A DNA stretch of 11,464 nucleotides. It comes from Chloroflexota bacterium. Its GTDB lineage: Bacteria > Chloroflexota > Anaerolineae > Anaerolineales > DRMV01. Position 1 is the first letter of the stretch, and every line of letters begins with the position of its first letter. The stretch is taken from positions 1 to 11,464 of the forward strand of contig JAADEP010000105.1 of NCBI GenBank assembly GCA_013153335.1. The letters are read 5' to 3'. A model generated the notes under the pieces. That model was not told the origin of the DNA. It saw only the letters and a program-made list of their open reading frames with translations, and searched no databases. Of this stretch, positions 1 through 9,473 are shown one piece after another. The position numbers and the translations under genes are program-made.

Positions 1-614
1 GGCTGGGTGGCATCCCAGGCCATGCTGGGCACCAGCGGCCTGGCCGCTCGGCACGCCTTTGCCGCCCTGAAGGCTCGTTTGCCCTTCCCCATCCGCCGTA
101 TACACACCGACAACGGCCCGGAATTCCTCAACGCCCTGCTCTGGCCTGGGCCCAGCAGCACGCCATTCCCCTGGAGCGAGGCCGGCCTTACCACCAAAAG
201 GACCAACGCTTCGTGGAGGAGAACAACGGCTCCCCTATCCGGGCCTACATCGGCCACGGACGTCTGGATACTGTGGCCCACGTCCAGGCCCTCAACCGCC
301 TTTATAGACTGCTGGACTTTTACCACAACGTTTTCCGGCCTCTGTTGCGCCGGCCCCAGGGCCAGGCGGACCGGCCCACGGTGGCCACGCCTTGGGAGCG
401 CCTCAAAGCCACAGGCGTCCTTCCCCCACGTCTTCGGGCCTGGGGCGAGGCGGTGTATACGGCTTGGGACTTGTTTACCTTACGCCAAGCCCTTATTGAA
501 GCCCGGTTGGCCCTCTGGGCGCTGCCCCTGGCCGACCCGAATCAACCGCGGGAGGTGGCGCAAATGCTGTATCGTATCCCGGTGGAGCCCATGTTTCCGC
601 TTCCGTCCACGTAA
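1..614 (+). pseudogene. DDE transposase (rve integrase-core), 3' part, frameshifted
   Basis: This is the C-terminal part of an insertion-sequence transposase with an RNase H-like DDE (rve) catalytic core; its 5' end lies outside the window. Reading from base 1, the frame gives IHTDNGPEFLNALL, whose Asp (codon 109-111) is the usual second catalytic acidic residue. At about 137-146 the match jumps to the third frame, which continues WAQQHAIPLERGRPY, then QRFVEENNGSPIRAYIGHGR (Glu codons 216-221, likely the third catalytic residue), and ends at TAA 612-614. Joining the frames puts the Asp and Glu about 35 residues apart, as expected for DDE enzymes. The simplest explanation is one lost base in the ctgctctggcctggg stretch. 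I see no classical A-rich slippery heptamer there, so I read it as inactivation or a sequence error rather than programmed frameshifting. The DDE assignment is firm; the exact IS family (IS481-like or related) is not. Confidence 0.85.
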
Positions 615-618
615 CGGC

Positions 619-669
619 TCGGTAACCTTTTCATTTGGTTACGAATCCTTCGGTAACATTTTCATTTGG
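619..669. repeat. Two 20-bp direct repeats, putative transposase-binding sites at the IS end
   Basis: Positions 619-638 and 650-669 carry the same 20-bp sequence, beginning TCGGTAAC and ending TTTTCATTTGG, with one mismatch (c versus a after GGTAAC), 31 bp apart. A third, weaker relative (ATTTCAATTTGG) lies around 702-713. They start only 5 bp after the transposase stop codon, where the right end of the IS should be. Several IS groups with rve-type transposases carry such sub-terminal repeats as transposase-binding sites, so that is the likely role. The exact outer boundary of the element cannot be fixed without a second copy. Confidence 0.7.
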
Positions 670-698
670 CGGAGCACGGGGGCGCGCGCTGAAGGGAA

Positions 699-861
699 TG
701 TATTTCAATTTGGTAGGCGAGCCTCGCAAGAAGAGGAGAGTTGGGGAAATATGGTCCCCTCCGGAAAATTAGGGGCAAACATCTCAGCCCAACGCCAGGA
801 AAGACGGTCTTTTTCGCTCCTCGCCTCGCACCAGAAGACGCGCCTACTAAACTGAAATACA
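699..861. mobile_element. 163-bp MITE-like element with 21-bp TGT...ACA inverted ends
   Basis: Positions 699-719 (TGTATTTCAATTTGG then taggcg) and 841-861 (cgcctactaaactg then AAATACA) are inverted repeats matching at 19 of 21 positions. The ends read TGT...ACA, typical of many insertion sequences. The 121 bp between them contain no convincing gene. The size and ends suit a miniature inverted-repeat element, or a deletion remnant of an IS related to the transposase on its left, since the TIR shares an ATTT-CAATTTGG-like core with the repeats at 619-669. I found no clear target-site duplication in the flanks, so the insertion may be old. Confidence 0.6.
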
Positions 862-872
862 CACTCTCGAGG

Positions 873-1124
873 GCGTGCACGCAAATGTTGTAGAAGTGTC
901 AAGTAGCGAGGGGGAAGCGAAGGGGGCTGTCGCCGTTGAGCCAAGCACAGCGAGCCTTGAGCACCACTTCCCCTCTTCTCATCTTCCATGGCGCAAGGCA
1001 TTCCAAAGCCGATTGAGGGCATGGGTGGCGGTTTCTGGGGGCGAAATCCTGGGTTGGGCGAGCATCATCCGCAGCAGACCGGCTCTTGTTTTATATCTCA
1101 TTTCTGCGAGATTTGCGTGCACCC
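873..1124. mobile_element. MITE-like element, copy 1 (~252 bp, 24-bp TIRs)
   Basis: The left end (873-896, core TGCACGCAAATGTTGTAGAA) and right end (1101-1124, core atttgcgtgcaccc) are inverted repeats matching at 19 of 24 positions. The body is clearly homologous to the element at 1255-1497: shared stretches include ggctgtcgcc, gagccaagca, attccaaagccgat and ggtttctgggggcg. On the minus strand a 40-codon ORF (979-1101) begins at the inner edge of the right TIR and contains KTRAGL, PPET and RLWN. Copy 2 has an equivalent ORF. It is too short for a transposase, so the element is probably non-autonomous. I see no obvious target-site duplication. Confidence 0.75.
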
Positions 1125-1176
1125 GGACATAGGCATCGAACGCTTCGGCGACGAAATCTATGGGAAACTCCATGGC

Positions 1177-1236
1177 GGGGCCCCCTGTGAGGGTTTGGTA
1201 ATGAGGGCTATCCTACCACAGGAGGCCCCCCTTTTT
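1177..1236 (+). terminator. Intrinsic terminator-like hairpin between the two MITE copies
   Basis: GGGGCCCCCTGTG (1177-1189) pairs with CACAGGAGGCCCC (1217-1229) over 13 positions with one mismatch. The loop is 27 nt, and the stem is followed after two C's by TTTTT (1232-1236). GC-rich stem plus T tract is the classical Rho-independent arrangement. It lies between the two inverted-repeat elements, so it may stop transcription coming from upstream before it reaches the rpoC promoter. The loop is longer than usual, which lowers confidence. Confidence 0.5.
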
Positions 1237-1254
1237 CATCTCCCACTTCTTCTA

Positions 1255-1497
1255 GGGTGCACGCAAATGTTGTAGAAACGGTCAAGCGGCGGACGAAGGG
1301 GCTGTCGCCATTGAGCCAAGCAGGGCAGGCCTTGAGCACGCCTCCCGCCCGTTATCTTCTGCAGCGCATGGTATTCCAAAGCCGATAGAGGGCGTGGGCC
1401 GTGGTTTCTGGGGGCGTAATCCCGTGTTGGGTGAGCCTTATCCGCGACAACCCGGCTCTTGTTTTATCTCCCATTTCTACAAGATTTGCCTGCACCC
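1255..1497. mobile_element. MITE-like element, copy 2 (243 bp, 24-bp TIRs)
   Basis: The left end 1255-1278 (begins GGGTGCACGCAAATG) and right end 1474-1497 (ends TTTGCCTGCACCC) are inverted repeats matching at 22 of 24 positions, better preserved than in copy 1. The body is a direct repeat of 873-1124 in the same orientation. The minus-strand 40-codon ORF at 1352-1474 aligns without gaps to the one in copy 1. By hand I count 24 differences in 123 bases (~80% identity) but only 24 of 40 residues identical, so the pattern does not argue for selection on the peptide. The right end stops 15 bp short of the -35 box of the rpoC promoter. Confidence 0.8.
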
Positions 1498-1501
1498 AGG
1501 C

Positions 1502-1531
1502 GCTCAAAACCCTTGACACCGCGCTTTGAGC
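1502..1531. promoter_or_regulatory. Inverted repeat around the rpoC -35 box (possible operator)
   Basis: GCTCAAA (1502-1508) and TTTGAGC (1525-1531) form a perfect 7-bp inverted repeat with a 16-bp spacer. Its centre falls within one base of the centre of the TTGACA box. A dimeric regulator bound here would compete with RNA polymerase. This is inference from geometry only; a 7-bp repeat can also arise by chance. Confidence 0.35.
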
Positions 1532-1540
1532 TGCTATAAT
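1513..1540 (+). promoter_or_regulatory. Near-consensus sigma-70-type promoter for rpoC
   Basis: TTGACA (1513-1518) and TATAAT (1535-1540) are both perfect consensus hexamers separated by 16 bp. TG at 1532-1533 adds an extended -10 (TGcTATAAT). Transcription should start near 1546-1548, giving a leader of about 240 nt before the rpoC start codon. This is the strongest promoter sequence in the window, and it implies that rpoC can be transcribed independently of upstream genes. Confidence 0.85.
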
Positions 1541-1549
1541 AGGGGCAGC

Positions 1550-1630
1550 ATGAAGCTGGAGAGGGAACCCGCACGTTCGTCCAGCGCTGGGGCGAGGTAC
1601 GCCCCTGGCGTGGACTTTTTGTGTCTATAG
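1550..1630 (+). CDS. Possible 26-residue leader ORF in the rpoC leader
   Basis: ATG at 1550 opens a 26-codon frame (MKLEREPARSSSAG, then ending GVDFLCL) that stops at TAG 1628-1630. With the predicted start site at about 1547, the ATG would be only a few bases from the 5' end, so it would be translated as a nearly leaderless message; AGGGG at 1541-1545 would lie upstream of the transcript start. The frame covers the whole first terminator-like hairpin (1581-1613) and its T tract, a layout seen with translation-coupled attenuators. Its composition shows no run of one regulatory amino acid. It may be a chance ORF. Confidence 0.3.
   Translation: MKLEREPARSSSAGARYAPGVDFLCL
1581..1620 (+). terminator. 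Terminator-like hairpin 1 in the rpoC leader (putative attenuator)
   Basis: The inner stem GGGGCG (1589-1594) pairs with CGCCCC (1600-1605) over the loop AGGTA. It is extended outward by T1588-G1607, CGC (1585-1587) with GCG (1608-1610), and CCA (1581-1583) with TGG (1611-1613), with single-base bulges at 1584 and 1606. TTTTT follows at 1616-1620. It lies about 35-70 nt downstream of the predicted transcription start, so it would truncate transcripts before rpoC unless antitermination occurs. Confidence 0.55.
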
Positions 1631-1698
1631 GGAACCTAAGCTTGTGCGGAATGTGTAACGCAGCCCAAAAGATGAACGTAGTCCTGGCTACGCATGTC

Positions 1699-1737
1699 CC
1701 CTGCCGGTAGGTGAAAGGCCTTCCCGGTCAGGGTTTT
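1699..1737 (+). terminator. Terminator-like hairpin 2 in the rpoC leader, with alternative pairing
   Basis: CCCTG (1699-1703) pairs with CAGGG (1729-1733) and CCGG (1704-1707) with CCGG (1724-1727), with T1728 bulged. AGG and CCT extend the inner stem, and TTTT follows immediately (1734-1737). The 3' arm bases CCGGT (1724-1728) can instead pair with ACCGG (1745-1749), which would break the terminator stem, so a mutually exclusive antiterminator fold is possible. A small hairpin CGTAG/CTACG (1677-1692) lies just upstream. Confidence 0.5.
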
Positions 1738-1772
1738 GTACTTAACCGGATCGACCCAGGGGCCTCACCCAA

Positions 1773-1780
1773 AAGGAGGT
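1773..1780 (+). promoter_or_regulatory. Shine-Dalgarno of rpoC, fixes its start
   Basis: AAGGAGGT, a perfect anti-16S match, lies 5 nt before GTG 1786. This selects 1786 rather than the in-frame GTG at 1711, which sits inside the leader hairpin and has no such site. Confidence 0.85.
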
Positions 1781-1785
1781 TGTCC

Positions 1786-6120
<4,335 letters not shown>

Positions 6121-6155
6121 GGCATCCGCCCACGCCCAAGCGAATGACGGCAACG

Positions 6156-6186
6156 CGGCGCCAGGGCCGAAAAGGCTCTGGCGCCG
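6156..6186 (+). terminator. Strong 13-bp hairpin between rpoC and ruvA
   Basis: CGGCGCCAGGGCC (6156-6168) pairs with GGCTCTGGCGCCG (6174-6186) over 13 positions, including one G-T pair, with a GAAAA loop. No T tract follows on either strand, so it is not a canonical intrinsic terminator. It may be a U-less terminator, an RNA 3'-end stabiliser for the rpoC message, or a processing site. It starts 36 bp after the rpoC stop and ends 45 bp before ruvA. Confidence 0.5.
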
Positions 6187-6231
6187 TGCTGCATGATAGA
6201 ATAGCGCACAGCCCACCCGGAGTACCGACCC

Positions 6232-6810
6232 ATGTTGGCGTTCCTCCAAGGCCAAGTGATCGCGCGTGACGCCACGCGGCTATTGGTGCAAGTTGGGCCC
6301 GTGGGGCTATGGGTCTACGCGCCCCAGCCGTTGCTCGAGGCTGCCCAGGTTGGCGAGACGCGCACGTTGCACACATCGCTTGTCGTCCGCGACGACGGAT
6401 GGACGCTTTACGGCTTTGACCGCGCGGATGAGCGAGACCTGTTCGAGCTCTTGTTGGGCGTGAACGGCGTAGGGCCGCGCGTGGCTTTGGCGATCCTGTC
6501 CTATCTGACGCCCGACGCGGTACGCCGGGCTGTGCACCAGGAAGAACCCGCGGTGTTGCAGCGCGTGCCCGGGGTCGGCAAAAAGACCGCGCAACGGATT
6601 GTGCTCGCGCTTCAGGATCGACTGGCGCCGCCCAGCCCGCTGCAGGCCGCGCCTGAAGCGCAGGACGTGGATGCGGACGTCCTGGCCGCGCTGGTCGCCT
6701 TGGGGTACAGTGTGGTAGAAGCCCAGGCCGCAATCCAGCACATCCCCCGCGATGCGCCCCAAGACGTCGAAAGCCGCCTGCGGCTGGCGCTGCAATATTT
6801 TTCGCCTTAG
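6232..6810 (+). CDS. ruvA: Holliday junction branch migration protein RuvA
   Basis: RuvA binds four-way DNA junctions as a tetramer and loads the RuvB motor for branch migration in recombinational repair. The product is 192 residues, a usual family length (~190-205). The N-terminal OB-fold (1-~64, MLAFLQGQVI, GLWVYAP, LYGFD) is followed by the helix-hairpin-helix domain with two motifs, LLGVNGVGPRVALAIL (74-89) and LQRVPGVGKKTAQRI (109-123). A Pro/Ala-rich linker (~131-145) leads to the C-terminal RuvB-binding domain (DVLAALVALGYSVVEAQAAI). The start ATG has a weak GGAG (6219-6222) 9 nt upstream. The gene lies 111 bp after rpoC in the same direction; ruvB and ruvC, its usual partners, are not in the window. 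It could be read through from rpoC or have its own weak promoter; the sequence does not decide. Confidence 0.96.
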   Translation: MLAFLQGQVIARDATRLLVQVGPVGLWVYAPQPLLEAAQVGETRTLHTSLVVRDDGWTLYGFDRADERDLFELLLGVNGVGPRVALAILSYLTPDAVRRAVHQEEPAVLQRVPGVGKKTAQRIVLALQDRLAPPSPLQAAPEAQDVDADVLAALVALGYSVVEAQAAIQHIPRDAPQDVESRLRLALQYFSP

Positions 6811-6857
6811 CGGCCAGCCTGCAACCTCGAGCCGGGGCACGGCCTTGCACCATCCTC

Positions 6858-6907
6858 AAAGAAAAGCATTCGGCGCGGGGCCGTGCTGGTTCATGCCCCG
6901 CGCCGAA
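6858..6907 (-). terminator. Terminator of maeB between convergent genes
   Basis: TTCGGCGCGGGGC (6869-6881) and GCCCCGCGCCGAA (6895-6907) are a perfect 13-bp inverted repeat around a 13-nt loop. Read on the minus strand, the stem is followed after five bases (atgc plus the stem edge) by the T-rich stretch TTTTCTTTG, so it best terminates maeB. The hairpin could also help stop ruvA transcription on the plus strand, where no T tract is present. Confidence 0.7.
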
Positions 6908-6930
6908 ACTAACCCAAGGCAGCCTGGCAT

Positions 6931-9219
6931 TTAGGCGCTAGATTCGGCCTCGGCCTTTTGGGCCTCGCGTCGCGCGGCATCCAACACGGCAACCGCGACG
7001 ATGTTGACAATGTCGCGCACCTGATCCCCGGTCTGCAACACGTGGACCGGCGCGCCCACGCCCAACAAGATGGGGCCAATGGCCTCGGCATTGCCCAAGC
7101 GAGCCACCAGTTTGTACGCGATGTTGGCCGCCTCCAAATCCGGGAAGACCAACACGTTCGCGTCTTTGACCCGGCTGAAGGGATAACGTTCGTCCACGAT
7201 CTCGGGCACGACCGCGGTATCGGCTTGCATTTCGCCATCGATGGCCAAATCGGGCGCTTTTTCTCGCACCAGCTCGACCGCCCGACGGACCTTCTCGCTC
7301 AACGGATGGCGCGTGCTGCCGAAATTGCTGAATGAGAGCATCGCGACCCGGGGTTCGAGGCCGAGCTGCCGTGCGAAATCCGCGGCCAAAAGCGCGATGT
7401 CAGCCAAATCTTCCGCGCTGGGCTCGATGTTGACCGTCGCGTCGGTGAAGAGGTAGACCCGCTTGCCTACGATCATGATGTACACGCTCGCGGCCAAACG
7501 GTGGCCCGGCGCGGTGTGATGGATTTGCAGCGCGGGCCGGATAACCTCCGGATACTCGTAGGTCAAACCCGAAACGGCCGCGTCCGCGTCTCCCATGTAA
7601 ACCATCATGGGCGCAAAGACGTTGGGGTCTTGAAGCAGCTTGTACGCGCGCTTGAGGGTTACGCCTTTGCGCTGACGCAGCTCATACAGGGCTTGCGCGT
7701 ACGCATCCAAGCGCGGGAAGGTTTCGGCATTGACCACCTTGGCCTTGAGGCGCAGGCCCAAACGCTTGACCTTGTCCTCAATCACCTCAGGCCGTCCGAT
7801 CAGGATGGGCTCGGCAATGCCCTCCTCTTGGACTTGAGCCGCAGCCCGCAGGATCTTCTCTTCCTCACCTTCTGCGAAGACCACGCGCTTCTTGGGCTTC
7901 ACGGCCTTGGCTTGATTAATGAAGAAGTGGCGGATGTGCTCGCCTTTGCCCAGGCGCATCGCGAGCTGCTCGCGATATTCATCCAGGTCAATGTGCTTGC
8001 GCGCGACACCCGTTTCCATAGCCGCCTTGGCGACCGCGGGCGGCACCCAAAGCAACACCCGCGGGTCAAACGGCTTGGGGATAATGTACTCGGGCCCAAA
8101 GTGGAGCCGTTCCAAGCCGTACGCGCGCAGCACACTATCGGGCACATCTTGCTTCGCGAGGTCGGCCAGAGCATACGCGGCTGCGAGCTTCATTTCGTCG
8201 TTGATGGCCCGAGCTCGCACGTCCAGCGCGCCCCGAAAGATGAACGGGAAGCCCAGCACATTGTTGACCTGGTTCGGGTAATCCGAGCGACCGGTCGCGA
8301 TAATGGCGTCGGGCCGAGCGGCCTTGGCGACCTCGTAAGGAATTTCGGGGTCGGGATTGGCCATAGCGAAGATGATGGGCCGTTCCGCCATGCTTTTGAC
8401 CATCTCGGGCGTGACGATGTTCGCGACCGAAAGGCCGTAGAACACATCCGCACCTTTCATGGCATCGGCCAACGTGCGCGCGTCGGTTTCGGCCGCGAAG
8501 CGTTCTTTGTAAGGATTCATGCGCTCCTTGCGGCCCTTGTAAATCACGCCTCGGCTATCCACCATGATGATGTTTTCACGCTTGACCCCCAACTTAACCG
8601 CCAGCTCCGCGGAAGCAATGGCCGAAGCGCCGGCGCCGGAGATGACCAGTTTGATCTCGTCGATCTTCTTCCCGACCAATTCCAGGGCGTTGAGCAGCGC
8701 CGCGCCGGCGATGATGGCCGTGCCGTGCTGGTCATCGTGGAAAACCGGGATGTCGAGCATCTCCTTGAGCTTTTCTTCAATGTAAAAGCACTCGGGCGCC
8801 TTGACATCCTCGAGGTTAATGCCCCCAAAAGTTGGCGCAATCGCGGCGACCACCCGGATGAACTCGTCAGGGTCGGTCGTGTCGACCTCAATGTCAAACA
8901 CGTCGATATCCGCAAAGCGCTTGAAAAGCACACCCTTCCCTTCCATCACCGGCTTCGAGGCCAAAGCTCCCCGATTCCCCAAGCCCAAGATGGCGGTTCC
9001 ATTGGAAATCACCGCGACCAAATTGCCTTTGGTCGTGTATTCATACGCTGCTTCGGGATCTTTTTCGATTTCCAACACCGGGTAGGCCACACCCGGAGAG
9101 TAGGCCAGGGACAGGTCCCGCTGGGTGCTAAGGGGTTTGGTTGGCCGAACCTCAATTTTGCCCGGACGGCCATCCAGTTTGTGATACGCCAGGGCTTCTT
9201 CGCGGGTAATTTTGGCCAT
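6931..9219 (-). CDS. maeB: NADP-dependent malic enzyme with phosphotransacetylase-like domain
   Basis: This enzyme oxidatively decarboxylates malate to pyruvate with NAD(P) reduction, linking the TCA cycle to pyruvate and NADPH supply in the cytoplasm. The 762 residues match the two-domain MaeB size. The malic enzyme part covers ~1-430: SLAYSPGVA with the likely catalytic Tyr40, KPVMEGKGVLFK with Lys95, metal ligands in NLEDVKAP and HDDQHGTA (161-168), a nucleotide-binding SGAGASA (195-201), and NPDPEIPYEVA (289-299). Residues ~445-760 are phosphotransacetylase-like, with DGEMQAD (661-667), SFSNFGS (629-635) and GPILLGVGAPVHVL (715-728). In E. coli MaeB this domain is regulatory and binds acetyl-CoA rather than acting as a transferase; whether that holds here is inference. 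The start ATG has a perfect AAGGAGGT (9225-9232) 5 nt upstream. The gene is convergent with ruvA and divergent from the membrane-protein gene. Confidence 0.96.
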   Translation of the reverse strand: MAKITREEALAYHKLDGRPGKIEVRPTKPLSTQRDLSLAYSPGVAYPVLEIEKDPEAAYEYTTKGNLVAVISNGTAILGLGNRGALASKPVMEGKGVLFKRFADIDVFDIEVDTTDPDEFIRVVAAIAPTFGGINLEDVKAPECFYIEEKLKEMLDIPVFHDDQHGTAIIAGAALLNALELVGKKIDEIKLVISGAGASAIASAELAVKLGVKRENIIMVDSRGVIYKGRKERMNPYKERFAAETDARTLADAMKGADVFYGLSVANIVTPEMVKSMAERPIIFAMANPDPEIPYEVAKAARPDAIIATGRSDYPNQVNNVLGFPFIFRGALDVRARAINDEMKLAAAYALADLAKQDVPDSVLRAYGLERLHFGPEYIIPKPFDPRVLLWVPPAVAKAAMETGVARKHIDLDEYREQLAMRLGKGEHIRHFFINQAKAVKPKKRVVFAEGEEEKILRAAAQVQEEGIAEPILIGRPEVIEDKVKRLGLRLKAKVVNAETFPRLDAYAQALYELRQRKGVTLKRAYKLLQDPNVFAPMMVYMGDADAAVSGLTYEYPEVIRPALQIHHTAPGHRLAASVYIMIVGKRVYLFTDATVNIEPSAEDLADIALLAADFARQLGLEPRVAMLSFSNFGSTRHPLSEKVRRAVELVREKAPDLAIDGEMQADTAVVPEIVDERYPFSRVKDANVLVFPDLEAANIAYKLVARLGNAEAIGPILLGVGAPVHVLQTGDQVRDIVNIVAVAVLDAARREAQKAEAESSA

Positions 9220-9353
9220 GGTGGACCTCCTTGTTATCGAATCGCCCGTGCTAGGGGCATCGCTTACTTCACAACCCCAACTTTACTCCAAAGTCGCGGG
9301 CCCAGCAAGTGATGGAACGCGAGGCCGCGTCGATTTGGGTTTGCTTCTGATGA

Positions 9354-9391
9354 CCGGCACGCGGCTATGGGGCTTGGCTATGCCGCGCCGG
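9354..9391. promoter_or_regulatory. Inverted repeat in the divergent maeB / membrane-protein intergenic region
   Basis: CCGGC (9354-9358) plus GCGG (9361-9364) pair with CCGC (9383-9386) plus GCCGG (9387-9391), with a 2-nt bulge. The loop carries CTATG twice (9365-9369 and 9378-9382). It sits in the 254-bp space between two divergent genes, so it may be a regulator site or a transcript hairpin. The rest of 9220-9473 shows no gene. A TTGCTG-17 bp-TAAAGT match on the minus strand (about 9276-9304) is a weak maeB promoter candidate only. Confidence 0.3.
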
Positions 9392-9407
9392 GCCACCGTT
9401 TGGCTAT

Positions 9408-9434
9408 ATGACAGGCAATTTGGGGGAGTACAAT
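9408..9434 (+). promoter_or_regulatory. Possible promoter of the membrane-protein gene
   Basis: ATGACA (9408-9413, 5 of 6 to the -35 consensus) and TACAAT (9429-9434, 5 of 6 to the -10) are separated by 15 bp, a little short. Start of transcription would be near 9441, giving a leader of about 33 nt. It is the best match in the AT-rich stretch just before the gene. Confidence 0.45.
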
Positions 9435-9473
9435 TCTTTACATAGGCTTCACTAGCCCCAGGGGAGAACCAAT

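Noticed and set aside
662..1275. Several 64-105-codon open frames in the region before rpoC
   Set aside because: They cross the inverted-repeat elements and their boundaries, lack ribosome binding sites and show no family resemblance. Only the paired 40-codon frames seemed worth noting.
873..1497. CRISPR array or tandem satellite
   Set aside because: There are only two ~250-bp units with inverted ends and an unrelated 130-bp spacer; there are no short regular repeats or spacers.
1711..1785. In-frame GTG at 1711 as the rpoC start
   Set aside because: It sits within the second leader hairpin with no ribosome binding site, and the extra 25 residues do not resemble a beta' N-terminus; GTG 1786 has a perfect Shine-Dalgarno and gives a normal N-terminus.
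1541..1785. Known structured RNA in the rpoC leader (SRP RNA, RNase P RNA, tmRNA, L10 leader)
   Set aside because: None of the conserved core sequences I know for these RNAs appears; the region is better described as an unassigned leader with terminator-like hairpins.
6190..6205. TAGAAT (6197-6202) as the -10 box of a ruvA promoter
   Set aside because: No acceptable -35 hexamer lies 15-19 bp upstream, because that space is occupied by the strong hairpin, so support is too weak to list.
7501..9312. 603-codon open frame on the plus strand opposite maeB
   Set aside because: It is a shadow of maeB in GC-rich DNA, with no recognisable domain and with maeB having clear catalytic motifs and a perfect Shine-Dalgarno.
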